Source: Cellvibrionaceae bacterium | GTDB lineage: Bacteria; Pseudomonadota; Gammaproteobacteria; Pseudomonadales; Cellvibrionaceae | Length of the DNA stretch: 46,996 bases | NCBI GenBank assembly: GCA_025800365.1 | Contig: JAOXRT010000014.1 | Location: forward strand, 1-46,996 | Direction of reading: 5' to 3' | Shown: positions 35,914 to 46,080 of the stretch, piece after piece | Layout of the letters: each line of letters starts with the position of its first letter | Numbering within the stretch: the first letter of the stretch is position 1 | Notes under the pieces: model-generated | Database searches by the model: none | Seen by the model: only the letters and a program-made list of their open reading frames with translations | Told to the model about the DNA's origin: nothing | Translations under genes and position numbers: made by a program

Positions 35914-35962
35914 TAATAAGCCCGCCAAGCTCCTGTTTAGGGAGTTAACTTCGGGCTTATTA
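35914..35962. terminator. Nested inverted repeat between convergent genes
   Basis: TAATAAGCCCG (35914-35924) pairs with CGGGCTTATTA (35952-35962), with an inner CTCC/GGAG stem. It lies 26 bases after the flavoprotein stop and 28 before the lipoprotein stop, so it is likely a bidirectional terminator. Confidence 0.65.
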
Positions 35963-35989
35963 GCTTGTGCGGCTCGCTATATAAACTGC

Positions 35990-36337
35990 TTATTGTCTTA
36001 AGCAGATATCTTCTGCCTTATACAACTTTCTGATGGCTCCGCTAAGAGTCTTTCTATCTTCAGAAAAACGGTACAGCTTGGGCACAGGGAATAATCTAAT
36101 GCGGGCCCCGCCATGCTCTTCATAGCTCGCTAAGGCATTACCGACAGCTTCAGTATAGGCGTCCAGCTCATCGCCATCGAGAGTATCAACGATAGTTTCC
36201 CCTAAGCAGCTACAAAACTTTTCGTCGCTACTAAATGAAGCCATGCAGGCATCGTTGATTAAATTTTCATCGCTTGAGCTGCAAGCGCTAAGCAAGCCAA
36301 AGCTTGCGATAAGAAACAGTGTTTTACTTCTGGGCAC
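35990..36337 (-). CDS. Small lipoprotein of unknown function
   Basis: A 115-residue protein with a short basic start, hydrophobic core and lipobox (LLSAC), so lipid-anchored in the envelope. The start is a GTG with AAGAGGAG seven bases upstream; the in-frame ATG 16 codons earlier would give an unusually long N-region. The mature part is acidic with a Cys cluster (NDACMASF, KFCSCLG, EDICLRQ). Four Cys besides the lipid-bearing one suggest disulfides. It starts 95 bp after the giant kinase stop in the same orientation, so it may belong to the same transcript. No family recognised. Confidence 0.75.
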   Translation of the reverse strand: MPRSKTLFLIASFGLLSACSSSDENLINDACMASFSSDEKFCSCLGETIVDTLDGDELDAYTEAVGNALASYEEHGGARIRLFPVPKLYRFSEDRKTLSGAIRKLYKAEDICLRQ

Positions 36338-36432
36338 AGCAAAGCTCCTCTTAAACTGCTTTTTGAGAATGCAAGTGTAGTACATATTGAGGAGGGTGAT
36401 TAAATTTATGGTTTTGAGGTGAGGGGGCGGAC

Positions 36433-39400
36433 TTAGAGATCTTTAGGTAGCTTGATCAAAAAGCAGACACCCTCACCGAGCCTGCTATTGCAATCTAATT
36501 CTCCCTCTAAGGTCTGAGTGACTATATTGTAAACAATGTTCAAACCTAGTCCTGAGCCGCCACCTTGGCTATTGGTGGTGAAAAATGGATCAAATATTTT
36601 TTGTAGATGCTCTTCAGCAATGCCTACACCATTATCTCGATATTCTATTTCAACCGTTTTTTCATTAAACCTGGTCTCAATCGTAATTTTTCCCTGGTCA
36701 AGATCTTTGAAAGCATGATGTAAGGAATTCATGACAAGGTTGGTGATTATTTGAGCATAGAGACCTGGAAATGAATTGATTTCAAAATCATTCTCGATAT
36801 TGAGCTCGATGCCTATAGATTTGTTGGAGATTTGTGTTTGCAAGCTTTGTATCAGCTGCTCAAAGTAGCTCTTCACTTTAAATCGTCGTTTAGCCTCGCT
36901 GGCTTGATCAACGGATATCTGTTTGAAGTTTCGCACTAATTCGGCTGCGCGACGAAGGTTGTTATGGGTAAGATCGGCCAGATGGTCGCTCGCATTAAAA
37001 TAGCTTTCTAATTGTTTTTGAGTCATATTGCCAGCTTTATAGGATTTAATGATCTCTTTGGTACTTTCCTGAAGCTGTGAGATACCCGTTACACCGATAC
37101 CAATTGGGGTATTAATTTCGTGGGCCACACCGGCTACCAAGCTGTTTAGAGCTGCATTTTTTTCAGATTCGATCAGTTTGTTTTGTGTTGCTTTTAAGTT
37201 GCTTAAAGAATCTTCAAGCTCTAAAGTGCGCTCTTCCACTTTACTTTGCAGCTCTTCATTAAAGTTGAGTATTTTACGTTTAGCGTGAATTTCTTCGGTA
37301 GCATCAAGCCCGAATAACATGATTTGCCGTTCTGATTCGCTGTTCTTCTTGACAACACTGGTCCACAAAATAATTCGTTCTTCGCCACTTTTGGTGAATA
37401 TAGGGTATTCGTAGTTCTCCATTTCACCGTAGATAACCATACGACCTTGCTTGCGACGTAACTCTTCGTCACTGCCAACATAAAGACTATCCCACCAATT
37501 TAAACCGATAAGCTCCTCTCTACTGTATTGGCTAACTCGTATTGCCTCTGGATTAACATATTTAATGGTAGCATCGGCGCCTAAAGCAAAGATCATCATT
37601 GGCATGCTGCGAATAAGCGTGGCATTATGTTTGCGCTCTTCATCTAAGGCCACAAAAGCCTTAGCATTCTCAAGGGCAATGGCGGCTTGCCCAGCCAGGA
37701 GGCGTAATACCTTAATATGCTCGGCTCTAAAGGCATTACTCATTAGATTGTTTTCTAAGTAAAGCAAGCCTCTAATCTGTTCTTGCCTTAACACCGGCAA
37801 AATCAATAGCGAACTGTCTTTAGGGCCGTCTTTGTAGTTGCACAGAAGTTGCTCCTGTCGCTCAGAGAAAAAACGATCAATCGCTTCAGTTCTTAGTTCA
37901 AAGTTGGCGAGTAGTGCATCTCTACCATAGAAGTGTTCGCACTGGGCTTGACCTATTTGAACGGCACGAACGGAAATCTGCTCATTGTGGAAGCTTAGAT
38001 AAACAGCTTTGCTAGCTCCAGAGTTAACAATTAAAGCGCGCATTAGTCCGGAGATAAGTGATTGCTCATCTAGGGTGCTGCTTAATACTTCAATACTCTG
38101 GCTTAGACTTTGAAAGTCAATTTCAGTAGCTAGGTCTTTACTGCTGCTTAGAGAGGATTGATTGTTGTTGTAAGAATACTCTTGCTTGAGGTAGTCAAAT
38201 TCATTTTGTAGCTCTCGCAGTTTAGGTAGTGCTCCCCATTTTTGATAGTGCTGCGCTGCCTCCATGATCTGCGCTGGTGCAAGCTCTCGATAATCGGATG
38301 AAAGTAAGAAACGCCCATACAGTTCTTTAAGCATGGCATTTTCAGGGCTGTTGCCAAGTTTATTAGCCACTGAGATGGCTCGGTGATATTGTTCTAAGCT
38401 GCGTTTGAAATTACCTTTTAACTCAATTTCCCTAGACAGGATGATCTGTCGCTTTACTTCATAACTTACGGGGCTTTGCTTGGCAAATGCATTTATCTTC
38501 TTTTTTGCAATGCGATAGAGTTTATTTGCTTTCTTAGCGTGTTTCTCATGGTTGAGGCATTCTAGTGCGGAGTAGGCTAGTGTGAAGTAGAGCATTCCCC
38601 AGTAGTAGCTGCCGATGGATTTTGCCAAGGGGCCAGAAAATGCCCGAGCGGCAAACTCGAAGGCATTCGAGTATTGGCCGTGCATAATATGAAGATAGGC
38701 TTTGTCGGCAAAAAACGCAGAAACATATAGGTTATCACCTTTCTTTTTTTGAAAACTGTTGATCTGGGCTTCATTAAAATACTTGCCGACGATTGCCAAA
38801 CCATCACTGTCAGGGTGGGATAGGGTATGGTTAAATTGCCTACCCATATTGTTTAACTGAAAGTCCAATCCATTGTTGTTTTGGCTGACAAGCTCAGTTA
38901 AACGAGCGTATTTTTGCCGTATTAGTTCAAGGTTGATGCCCGATAGGTAGTTTTGCCCCATGATTACATTGACAGTGATATTTGCTGTTTCGATGTCACC
39001 CATGGCCATCGCCGTTTCAAATCCACGATTTAGATAAAACTCGCATTCCTTCACTGGGCCGTGCCAATGGTGAATCAAACAGCCATAAGCAATATTGACA
39101 TAGCTTTCAGTACTGCGATTTTCAAAGCGATCCAACAGGGATAAAGCGGAGTCAGCATAACGTTTCGCTAGTCCGTAATTATTAAAGGCCATATGAAAAA
39201 CGCCAAATCCAATAAGGGCACGGGCCAAATGTCGGCTCGTGCCATGCTTCAGCGCAAGACGTACCATATGGCTGAGTATGATAGGGTAGTAGTCGGTCGC
39301 TGCCATAAAAGCTGCAAGCAGGCAACTCGATAGAGCATTCATGGTTTTTTGAGCGGCGGGGTCGGTCATTTCGGGCATCAGAGCAATTTTCTCTGGCTGC

Positions 39401-42015
39401 CAAGCTTTGGGGTTCAGCATGGTTCGGCTGTAGTTGCCCAGTAGATGCCATGGTTTAATGCGTGCTGGTATTTTGACCCCAAGGGCGTTTAGTAGTAATG
39501 TCAACTCTTTACGCGCTTCACGTATTCGATAAACCGAGCTTAAGTAGACCAGTTTTGCGACATGTGCCGGGATACGATCCTGTCTTGATTGAGCATGCTG
39601 TAAAACCCAGTCAAACAGTTTTTCACCACGCTCACCTCGGCCGGTATTACATAAAATCTGCCCCAAGCTTATAAGTATTTCCGCGGCCTGCTCGCTATAA
39701 GGGGGTAACTCCTCGATAGATTTTGCCTGCTCTTTGATATCGTATAATAATTTCTGCGCGGCCAGTAAATTTAATTCGGCTTGTTGATAGGCCGCCTGCT
39801 GCATAAGGTGCTTTGCATAGCGATAATTCAACATGCTTAATTGTTTTCTGGTTTCAGCTTGTCGTATCAGTGCGATGGCTTCATTGCAATGGGGTAAGCA
39901 ATCCGACAACGCTTGCCAATTATTGTCTGAACCTAATTGCTCAAGTAGTTTTGCTCCAACTTTCCAGTTTAGTTCTTCACGCCTTTTGGCAGATAGTTGT
40001 TTTGCTGATATAGCTTGTACTTTATCATGCGAAAACATCAGGGTTTCGCCTGATTTTATGAGTAGTTGTTGTTTTACGAGTGCTCTAAGCGCCGCTTCGG
40101 TTTCGGGCTTGTAGAGATCGAAAAGTATATTGAGCTTATCAAAGCTGAAGCTGCTACCTAATACTGAAGCTTCGCTTATCAATCTAAATTGTACTTTTTC
40201 CAATTTCTCCAGTTTTTCTTCAACAAATTCATCGGCCGATGCCGATTGCAGGGATTCAAGCCTTTTCCATTCACAATGGGTTTTTCCCTGTTTTTGGTAA
40301 ATGATATCTTCATCGATAACTTTGTTGAGCAAGGTACGGATGTGAAAAGGGTTTCCGTCCGTGCGGATGAGTAGCTGCTCTGCCAGTCTAAGGTTGTCTT
40401 CTTTATTCAGTGAAAACTGGAGCTTCATCCAGTTACTGATTTCTTTTATTCCAAGTGGCCCTAGTGTGATCGCCTTTGCTTGCTTTTCTTGTTTTGAAAT
40501 GGCTTGATAAAGCTGGTAGGCCTTTTCATTACTCTCGATTTCTTCATCACGAAAACTCAATATGAGCATCAAGCCTGCTGGTGCTTGTTGGTAAAGCCTC
40601 TCTAGGATTTCTATGCTGACAGTATCAGCCCACTGCAGATCATCTATTAACAGTACTAGGTGGCGATTCTGATGCACTAGGGCTTTGCAGATTTCCAAAA
40701 TGAGCTTTTCGAATAGATGATTGCGACGAGTTTTGATTTCCTTAACCGACATAATCGGTATTTCATCTTGCTCACCCAGCAACTCAGAAAACCTAGGCAC
40801 AATGCTAGTGAGCAAAGCCGCTTCATTGGAGATACAGTCTTGTAAGAGCTGCGCCCAATTGTTTGTTTCATCGGATTGGGCCTGCTTAACAAATTGCGTG
40901 AGCGCAGCACTTATCGCGGTATACGCTTGGCCTTTGCTAAACTGATCGTATTTGCCGGCTAAATAAAAACTGTTTGTTTGGCTAATGGTACTGAATAACT
41001 CACGGCATATTGCTGATTTTCCAATTCCTGATGGCCCTCTAAGGCACAGAATCGATGCTTTTTTTGCGCTGTTCTCGTAGGCCTGTTTGAGGCTTGTTAT
41101 TTCACGCTCGCGGCCAAACACGCCTTCAGCAATGACGATCCTTGAATCAATGTCTTCGGCAGCCGCTGTAAAGTTTAGGGGTTCTTCGCCGCGCTTTAGT
41201 GATGCTGCGATATCTTCGAGGTCTTTTAGCAGGCTGATGCCGCTTTGGTAGCGGGATTTGGGATTTTTCTCTAGTAATTTGCTAAGGACCAAGCCAAAGG
41301 CCCGCGGTATTTCAGTTTTATCAATAGCTGGGGCGGGTTCAGCGATATGTGCATAGATGATTTGCGCCGGATCGCTGTAATGGGCGAAGGGCGTCTTCCC
41401 ATAGGCAAGCTGGTAGAGAGTAACCCCAAGAGAATATAAATCAGCGCGATGATCTGCGCTATGATTTACACGTCCAGTTTGCTCTGGGGCGATATAGGCC
41501 AGAGTGCCTTTTAACTCCTTGCTGGCAATAAAACGTTGTTCTTGTTCATCAAGGCGGCTGGCGTACTCAAAGTCGATCAGCTGAGCGGCTTTTAGATCTG
41601 GTGATATCACAATATTTCTTGGGTTGATATCGCGGTGGATCACGCCGCTTTGGTGTATTGAAATTACCGATTTAGCAATTGCTATTGAGGCATTGAGTAA
41701 TGGCTCAGCCTCGAAGCCGTTTTCGGGTATAAGATCTTGCAGGGTCGTTTTAGCCGCGCCAGAAAACACGAGTAGAGGTCGCTGCTCATACTCAATCAGA
41801 TCTTGGGCGATTAGCGAGTAATGAGGGTCAAGCCTGCGGGTGATCGTCCACTCATTGCAGGTGCCACTTAATGCAAAGTCTTTATCCAGAGAGTCAGATT
41901 GCTTAAGCAATAATATCTCACCATCATCTGCGTAAGTGCCTGTGAATATATGGGTTCTTGGGCTCTTATAGACGGTGCTTGTGTTAGTAAATACAGCTGT
42001 GGCGATATTATTCAT
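36433..42015 (-). CDS. Giant hybrid Ser/Thr kinase–AAA ATPase–GAF–PAS–histidine kinase
   Basis: A 1860-residue multi-domain signalling protein without membrane segments. An N-terminal Hanks kinase domain (about 15-270) has HRDINPRN (Asp near 128) and '[20 protein letters not shown]', but the glycine loop is not recognisable and DFG reads DFE. Then an AAA/STAND-type ATPase: Walker A GPSGIGKS (about 328-335) and Walker [12 protein letters not shown] long helical, TPR-like region runs from about 620 to 1290, followed by GAF (about 1320-1470), PAS (about 1475-1590), and a histidine kinase with His1632 in [10 protein letters not shown] box [11 protein letters not shown]1 DNGVGI and [11 protein letters not shown]. 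This matches the 'multi-sensor hybrid kinase' family best known from cyanobacteria. No receiver domain is fused or encoded nearby. Confidence 0.9.
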   Translation of the reverse strand: MNNIATAVFTNTSTVYKSPRTHIFTGTYADDGEILLLKQSDSLDKDFALSGTCNEWTITRRLDPHYSLIAQDLIEYEQRPLLVFSGAAKTTLQDLIPENGFEAEPLLNASIAIAKSVISIHQSGVIHRDINPRNIVISPDLKAAQLIDFEYASRLDEQEQRFIASKELKGTLAYIAPEQTGRVNHSADHRADLYSLGVTLYQLAYGKTPFAHYSDPAQIIYAHIAEPAPAIDKTEIPRAFGLVLSKLLEKNPKSRYQSGISLLKDLEDIAASLKRGEEPLNFTAAAEDIDSRIVIAEGVFGREREITSLKQAYENSAKKASILCLRGPSGIGKSAICRELFSTISQTNSFYLAGKYDQFSKGQAYTAISAALTQFVKQAQSDETNNWAQLLQDCISNEAALLTSIVPRFSELLGEQDEIPIMSVKEIKTRRNHLFEKLILEICKALVHQNRHLVLLIDDLQWADTVSIEILERLYQQAPAGLMLILSFRDEEIESNEKAYQLYQAISKQEKQAKAITLGPLGIKEISNWMKLQFSLNKEDNLRLAEQLLIRTDGNPFHIRTLLNKVIDEDIIYQKQGKTHCEWKRLESLQSASADEFVEEKLEKLEKVQFRLISEASVLGSSFSFDKLNILFDLYKPETEAALRALVKQQLLIKSGETLMFSHDKVQAISAKQLSAKRREELNWKVGAKLLEQLGSDNNWQALSDCLPHCNEAIALIRQAETRKQLSMLNYRYAKHLMQQAAYQQAELNLLAAQKLLYDIKEQAKSIEELPPYSEQAAEILISLGQILCNTGRGERGEKLFDWVLQHAQSRQDRIPAHVAKLVYLSSVYRIREARKELTLLLNALGVKIPARIKPWHLLGNYSRTMLNPKAWQPEKIALMPEMTDPAAQKTMNALSSCLLAAFMAATDYYPIILSHMVRLALKHGTSRHLARALIGFGVFHMAFNNYGLAKRYADSALSLLDRFENRSTESYVNIAYGCLIHHWHGPVKECEFYLNRGFETAMAMGDIETANITVNVIMGQNYLSGINLELIRQKYARLTELVSQNNNGLDFQLNNMGRQFNHTLSHPDSDGLAIVGKYFNEAQINSFQKKKGDNLYVSAFFADKAYLHIMHGQYSNAFEFAARAFSGPLAKSIGSYYWGMLYFTLAYSALECLNHEKHAKKANKLYRIAKKKINAFAKQSPVSYEVKRQIILSREIELKGNFKRSLEQYHRAISVANKLGNSPENAMLKELYGRFLLSSDYRELAPAQIMEAAQHYQKWGALPKLRELQNEFDYLKQEYSYNNNQSSLSSSKDLATEIDFQSLSQSIEVLSSTLDEQSLISGLMRALIVNSGASKAVYLSFHNEQISVRAVQIGQAQCEHFYGRDALLANFELRTEAIDRFFSERQEQLLCNYKDGPKDSSLLILPVLRQEQIRGLLYLENNLMSNAFRAEHIKVLRLLAGQAAIALENAKAFVALDEERKHNATLIRSMPMMIFALGADATIKYVNPEAIRVSQYSREELIGLNWWDSLYVGSDEELRRKQGRMVIYGEMENYEYPIFTKSGEERIILWTSVVKKNSESERQIMLFGLDATEEIHAKRKILNFNEELQSKVEERTLELEDSLSNLKATQNKLIESEKNAALNSLVAGVAHEINTPIGIGVTGISQLQESTKEIIKSYKAGNMTQKQLESYFNASDHLADLTHNNLRRAAELVRNFKQISVDQASEAKRRFKVKSYFEQLIQSLQTQISNKSIGIELNIENDFEINSFPGLYAQIITNLVMNSLHHAFKDLDQGKITIETRFNEKTVEIEYRDNGVGIAEEHLQKIFDPFFTTNSQGGGSGLGLNIVYNIVTQTLEGELDCNSRLGEGVCFLIKLPKDL

Positions 42016-42141
42016 GGATACAGCAATGTCTTAGCTCTTATTTTATGCCTTCTCATATAAATTTAGCATAAGAACTGAACGCTGCTGCTGTTATAGGGTG
42101 GCCATCCCCCTATGTATGAGGCCAGCTATTAAGCTAGCGGG

Positions 42142-42540
42142 CTAAGTTTTGGTTTTGACTTCCAGTGTCTGTGCTAGCTGTTGTATGCGCTGTTCTTGCC
42201 TAATCTCCATTCGTTTTATTTCGCGCAGAACCGCTTGCCGTCCACTTTCATTGAGTAGCCATAGCTTCAGAGGCGCCAAAACAATCATGGCCGCTAGGCT
42301 GAGCACTCCCCAAAATATCATGCTATGAGTCTCTTGGGCCTGAAAAAACTGATAAGAACAAAAGCACAGAACGCCGCCAATCAGGAAGGCAAAAAAGAAG
42401 CTATATACAATCCAAAAGCTCATGCTGCTGTGATAGCTGTCTTGTATGCGGCCAAATAAGCCTTTATCGGCTTGCAATAACTGATCAAGCTGCTCGCTTT
42501 CCTTTTTGAGTTGTTCTTTGATTTGTTTATCAATATCCAT
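42142..42540 (-). CDS. DUF6768-like membrane protein paired with an ECF sigma factor
   Basis: A 132-residue protein. A charged N-terminal helix (about 1-30, 'LKKESEQLDQLLQADKGLFG') is followed by two membrane segments (about 42-63 and 73-95) and a basic C-terminal helix. This is the pattern of DUF6768 proteins, which are usually encoded next to ECF sigma factors. It follows the sigma gene by 16 bp. A role as membrane anti-sigma factor is suggested by the pairing, but there is no zinc-binding HxxxCxxC motif of classical ECF anti-sigmas. Confidence 0.72.
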   Translation of the reverse strand: MDIDKQIKEQLKKESEQLDQLLQADKGLFGRIQDSYHSSMSFWIVYSFFFAFLIGGVLCFCSYQFFQAQETHSMIFWGVLSLAAMIVLAPLKLWLLNESGRQAVLREIKRMEIRQEQRIQQLAQTLEVKTKT

Positions 42541-42556
42541 AGTTGAATCCTTGTTT

Positions 42557-43156
42557 CTAAGTTGTTGATGACTTGCTAAGTGCCTCGCGCAGATGCTGCC
42601 GGCCTCGGCTTAGCTGTGACTTTACCGTTCCTAGGCTGACACCTAGTGTTAGGGATATTTCTTTGGTGCTGAACTCTTCCTGATAAAAGAGGTAGATACA
42701 TTGACGCTCCTGTTGGGGGAGTTTCTTAATCGCGCTCCACAAATTTAAGCCCTCTAATTCGGATAGAACGCCTTCTTGGTCTAGGTCTATCTTGTAGGCC
42801 TTTTCGCTGTTTTGGTGAATCTCATTTAGCTGTTTAAGTTGTTCTAATTTTCGACCTAAGGCGTCTTTCTTGCGGGCCAGGTCCACAATACGATGTCTGA
42901 GGCTGCTAAATAGCCAGGCTCTAAATGCCGCAGGATCTTTTAGCTGCGTTAGTTTTCGGCAGCAGTTTAACCAGCACTCTTGGCAAGCATCTCGTGCCAG
43001 CTCGGCATCACTGCTTTGGAGTAGGGCATAGCGCTCTAGTGCTTTAGCGAAACAGTGATACAGCTTTTGCAGTGACTCGCTGTCTCCTGTTTGGGCTTGC
43101 AGCACCAGAAGCTCGACCTCAGCTGAGCTATATTGTGTATTCGGATTTGTTGTCAC
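42557..43156 (-). CDS. ECF-type RNA polymerase sigma factor
   Basis: A 199-residue sigma-70-family protein with a GTG start. Region 2 ('DAELARDACQECWLNCCRKL' and 'AFRAWLFSSLRHRIVDLARK', about 55-100) and region 4 ('LPQQERQCIYLFYQEEFSTK' through 'EISLTLGVSLGTVKSQLSRG', about 145-190) are both intact, separated by a charged linker; region 3 is absent, which is the ECF hallmark. It is the first gene of the sigma/DUF6768/giant-kinase/lipoprotein block on the minus strand. ECF factors typically transcribe their own operon after an envelope signal. Confidence 0.9.
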   Translation of the reverse strand: MTTNPNTQYSSAEVELLVLQAQTGDSESLQKLYHCFAKALERYALLQSSDAELARDACQECWLNCCRKLTQLKDPAAFRAWLFSSLRHRIVDLARKKDALGRKLEQLKQLNEIHQNSEKAYKIDLDQEGVLSELEGLNLWSAIKKLPQQERQCIYLFYQEEFSTKEISLTLGVSLGTVKSQLSRGRQHLREALSKSSTT

Positions 43157-43522
43157 TTATTGATCCAGCGTAAGCCTTGTTTAGACGGTTTTTGCGATAT
43201 TTGCTTTGTAGACGCGTTCTATTGCTTATTGGTTGGCAATTAATGTGTTTTTTACGAGCAATCACTATAGATCTCTGCATAGGCCTAGCGCTGCGTCGCT
43301 AGCTGTGGGCTTAAGGGTATCGTTATAGATAAGATTGAAGTGCCTCCATACATTTGGTGAATATCAAATATTGGTAGTATCGATTTCAATTATGTAAGTC
43401 CCCGCAATAGACTAAGCCCATAGTCGAGATGAGGGTTATGCCGTCTTCGGTAGCACGCTCATCGGCCCGCTTGGGCGCTATAGCAAATTTATAGCAATCT
43501 TACTCTGATATGAGGAACGATC
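43157..43522. other. 366-bp divergent intergenic region (sigma / aceA)
   Basis: No coding frame seen. It must contain the sigma-gene promoter (minus) and the aceA promoter (plus). A CTAGCG/CGCTAG hairpin lies at 43285-43302 and a 6-bp dyad at 43477-43495. The aceA ribosome site is GAGGAA, six bases before ATG. I found no clear ECF-type promoter (GGAAC/CGT) here. Confidence 0.45.
43477..43495. promoter_or_regulatory. Dyad upstream of aceA, possible operator
   Basis: GCTATA, seven bases, TATAGC, ending 27 bases before the aceA ATG. The location near the likely transcription start fits a repressor site or a leader hairpin. Chance occurrence is possible for a 6-bp A/T-containing dyad. Confidence 0.3.
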
Positions 43523-45118
43523 ATGTCCGCTTACCAAAATGACATTCAGGCAGCCGGCGCTACCATCGACAAGATGGGCGATTCTTGGAGTGCCATCAAC
43601 CCAGAATCTGTTGCTCGCATGCGCGCTCAGAACAAATTCAAAACTGGCTTGGACATCGCTAAGTATACCGCTGGTATCATGCGTCGCGACATGGCTGAGT
43701 TCGACAAAGACAAAACCAAGTACACCCAGTCTTTGGGCTGCTGGCACGGTTTTGTAGGTCAGCAGAAGCTGATCTCTATCAAGAAGCACTTCGGCTCTAC
43801 TGAGCGTCGTTACCTGTACCTGTCTGGCTGGATGGTTGCAGCACTGCGTTCTGACTTCGGTCCTCTGCCTGATCAGTCTATGCACGAGAAGACGTCTGTT
43901 GCATCTCTGGTAAACGAACTGTACACCTTCCTGCGCCAGGCAGATGCCCGTGAACTGGGTGGCCTGTTCCGCGAACTGGATAAAGCTCGTGAAGCTGGCG
44001 ATACGGCACTGGAAGCTGAAATCCAGGACAAGATCGACAACCACGAAACTCACGTGGTACCGATCGTTGCTGATATCGACGCCGGTTTCGGTAACGCTGA
44101 AGCAACCTACCTGATGGCTAAGCAGATGATCGAAGCCGGTGCTTGCTGCCTGCAGATCGAAAACCAGGTGGCTGATGAGAAGCAGTGTGGTCACCAGGAC
44201 GGTAAAGTAACCGTACCTCACGCTGACTTCCACGCCAAACTGCGCGCCTTGCGTTACGCTTTCCTGGAACTGGGTGTTGATGACGGTGTTATCGTTGCAC
44301 GTACCGACTCTGAAGGTGCTGGCCTGACTAAAGAGATCGCGGTTGTGCGTGAGCCAGGTGATCAGGGTGATGTATACAACTCCTTCCTGGATTGCGAAGA
44401 AGTAGCACCGGAAGATACTGCTGAAGGTGATGTACTGATCAGCCGTAACGGTAAACTGGTTCGCCCTAAGCGTCTGCCATCCGGTCTGTACCAGTTCCGT
44501 CAGGGTACTGGCCACGAGCGTTGCGTATTCGACTGTATCGAAGCGATCAATGCCGGTGCTGACCTGCTGTGGATCGAGACTGCGGTACCGACCGTACACG
44601 AGATCAAAGGCATGATGGACGAAGTCCGTAAAGTACACCCGGATGCGAAGCTGGTGTACAACAACTCACCATCTTTCAACTGGACGCTGAACTTCCGTCA
44701 GCAGACTTACGATGCATGGGCGGCTGAAGGTAAGGACGTATCTGCATACGACCGTGATAACCTGATGTCTGCTGACTACGACGGTTCTGAACTGTCTGAC
44801 GCTGCGGATGCACGTGTACGTACCTTCCAGGCAGATACTGCTCGCGAAGCGAACGTATTCCACCACCTGATCACACTGCCGACTTACCACACCACCGCCC
44901 TGTCTGTAGACAACCTGGCGAAAGAGTACTTCGGTGACAAAGCGATGCTGGGTTACGTTGAAGGCGTTCAGCGTAAAGAGATCCGTCAGGGTATCGCATG
45001 CGTTAAGCACCAGAACATGGCTGGTTCTGATCTGGGCGACGATCACAAAGAGTACTACGCGGGTGAAAACGCGCTGAAAGCTGGCGGTGCGAAAAACACC
45101 TCTAACCAGTTCGGTTAA
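43523..45118 (+). CDS. aceA: Isocitrate lyase (long Pseudomonas-type)
   Basis: A 531-residue enzyme of the glyoxylate shunt, splitting isocitrate into succinate and glyoxylate. The active-site loop is 'DEKQCGHQDGKVTVPH' with Cys222 and His224; further substrate residues are in 'SLGCWHGFVGQQKLISIKKH', 'LYLSGWMVAALRSD', 'VPIVADIDAGFGNAEATYL' and 'NNSPSFNWTLNFRQ'. Length and sequence match the 531-residue Pseudomonas type rather than the 434-residue E. coli type. Codon use is strongly biased (leucine almost always CTG, with a few TTG mostly near the 5' end), as expected for high expression, but it is also shared by the genes that follow and not by those before. Confidence 0.95.
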   Translation: MSAYQNDIQAAGATIDKMGDSWSAINPESVARMRAQNKFKTGLDIAKYTAGIMRRDMAEFDKDKTKYTQSLGCWHGFVGQQKLISIKKHFGSTERRYLYLSGWMVAALRSDFGPLPDQSMHEKTSVASLVNELYTFLRQADARELGGLFRELDKAREAGDTALEAEIQDKIDNHETHVVPIVADIDAGFGNAEATYLMAKQMIEAGACCLQIENQVADEKQCGHQDGKVTVPHADFHAKLRALRYAFLELGVDDGVIVARTDSEGAGLTKEIAVVREPGDQGDVYNSFLDCEEVAPEDTAEGDVLISRNGKLVRPKRLPSGLYQFRQGTGHERCVFDCIEAINAGADLLWIETAVPTVHEIKGMMDEVRKVHPDAKLVYNNSPSFNWTLNFRQQTYDAWAAEGKDVSAYDRDNLMSADYDGSELSDAADARVRTFQADTAREANVFHHLITLPTYHTTALSVDNLAKEYFGDKAMLGYVEGVQRKEIRQGIACVKHQNMAGSDLGDDHKEYYAGENALKAGGAKNTSNQFG

Positions 45119-45127
45119 TCCCTGGTA

Positions 45128-45181
45128 TCTGATCAGGCTCTGGGACAAGGTTCTACCGGACCACTATACGGCCTGATCAGA
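45128..45181 (+). repeat. 11-bp inverted repeat in the aceA 3' UTR
   Basis: TCTGATCAGGC (45128-45138) pairs perfectly with GCCTGATCAGA (45171-45181). The 32-base interior contains a second small hairpin (GGTtctaccggACC). It starts nine bases after the stop and ends 12 bases before the terminator, so the transcript has a large folded 3' UTR. Confidence 0.7.
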
Positions 45182-45192
45182 TGACGACTACT

Positions 45193-45231
45193 AAAAAGGC
45201 CATGCATTCTGAACAATGCATGGCCTTTTTT
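45193..45231 (+). terminator. Strong intrinsic terminator of aceA
   Basis: AAAAAGGCCATGCATT and AATGCATGGCCTTTTT form a 16-bp perfect stem around six bases, and the descending arm runs into a T-run (TTTTTTT). It can terminate on both strands. Confidence 0.93.
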
Positions 45232-45395
45232 ATGGCTCGCATTGGCAAAGCCAATGAATAAACAGGTGGCACTTTGTGTGCCTGATAATCCATCTAACCT
45301 TCTGTTTATTAAAACTTATTTATAACAGATCCCTGCATTATTTTAATGCTACTATGATGTTAGCTATTACCAGAAACGAATTAAGTGATTCCGAT

Positions 45396-45962
45396 ATGAC
45401 TGCCACACCTGATTTCCTTCAAGACGCCAAAGAATTGTTAACTGAACAGGGTTTTACCACCAGCAACATCTGGTATCACGGCACCTCTTCAGCGCTGGTT
45501 GATTCCATTAAATCACAGGGTCTGAACCGTTCCGGTGATAAACAGCTGAACGAAGCTGCCCGAAAAACCATGGCGACTATCGGCGATAAGACTTATAGCG
45601 AGACGGTTGAACCGGTTTTCCTGACCCAGAGTAAAGAGCTGGCGTATTACTGGGCGCAACAGACAGTGCGAAACCGCAGTGTACGCATCGAAGGTAACGA
45701 AGAACCTGTGGTACTGGCGGTCACCCTCTCCGAAGACTCAAATGGCTCGGTAAAGCCTGATGTAGGCGCAGCCAGCCTGCTGATGCTTAAAGAAGGTGAG
45801 CATTACCTGGCCACTCTTGCGGCTATCTATGAGCAGAACGGGCTTGAAGCACCGGCCATTGATCTGATGAAAGCGGATCGTATGGATTACCTGAACAAGC
45901 TCGGCATGGCTTACTACGATGCCGATATCGATGCATCCTCTATCGAGCTGATAGAAGGCTGA
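45396..45962 (+). CDS. Hypothetical protein with ADP-ribosyltransferase-like N-terminal pattern
   Basis: A 188-residue soluble acidic protein. 'IWYHGTSSALVDSIKSQGLN' followed by 'PVFLTQSKELAYYWAQQTVR' reproduces the H-G-T, 'I...GL' and 'V(F/Y)LT' spacing of ADP-ribosyltransferase-fold (ART/KptA/DarT-like) proteins; the third active-site position (Glu) could be in 'EEPVVLAVTLSED'. This is a pattern match by eye, not a domain hit. The ATG at 45396 is chosen because homology-like sequence starts there; ATGs at 45354/45357 would add 14 residues. Codon use matches aceA and the following genes. Confidence 0.6.
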   Translation: MTATPDFLQDAKELLTEQGFTTSNIWYHGTSSALVDSIKSQGLNRSGDKQLNEAARKTMATIGDKTYSETVEPVFLTQSKELAYYWAQQTVRNRSVRIEGNEEPVVLAVTLSEDSNGSVKPDVGAASLLMLKEGEHYLATLAAIYEQNGLEAPAIDLMKADRMDYLNKLGMAYYDADIDASSIELIEG

Positions 45963-46080
45963 TAGCGGGTCCCTTATGCCAGAAGGCGGGCACCCGGTTG
46001 TGGTTAGCGGTTCAATGATGCTGCAAATTCCTGGTATTGATCTACCCTTCCTGTAACCTTCAATCCAGCCAGGTGCTGCT

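Noticed and set aside
43478-44638. 386-residue open frame on the minus strand opposite aceA (and a 160-residue one at 44666-45148)
   Set aside because: Strong codon bias in aceA removes stop codons from the opposite strand; the translations are Val/Thr/Gln-rich with no domain pattern, and aceA itself is unambiguous.
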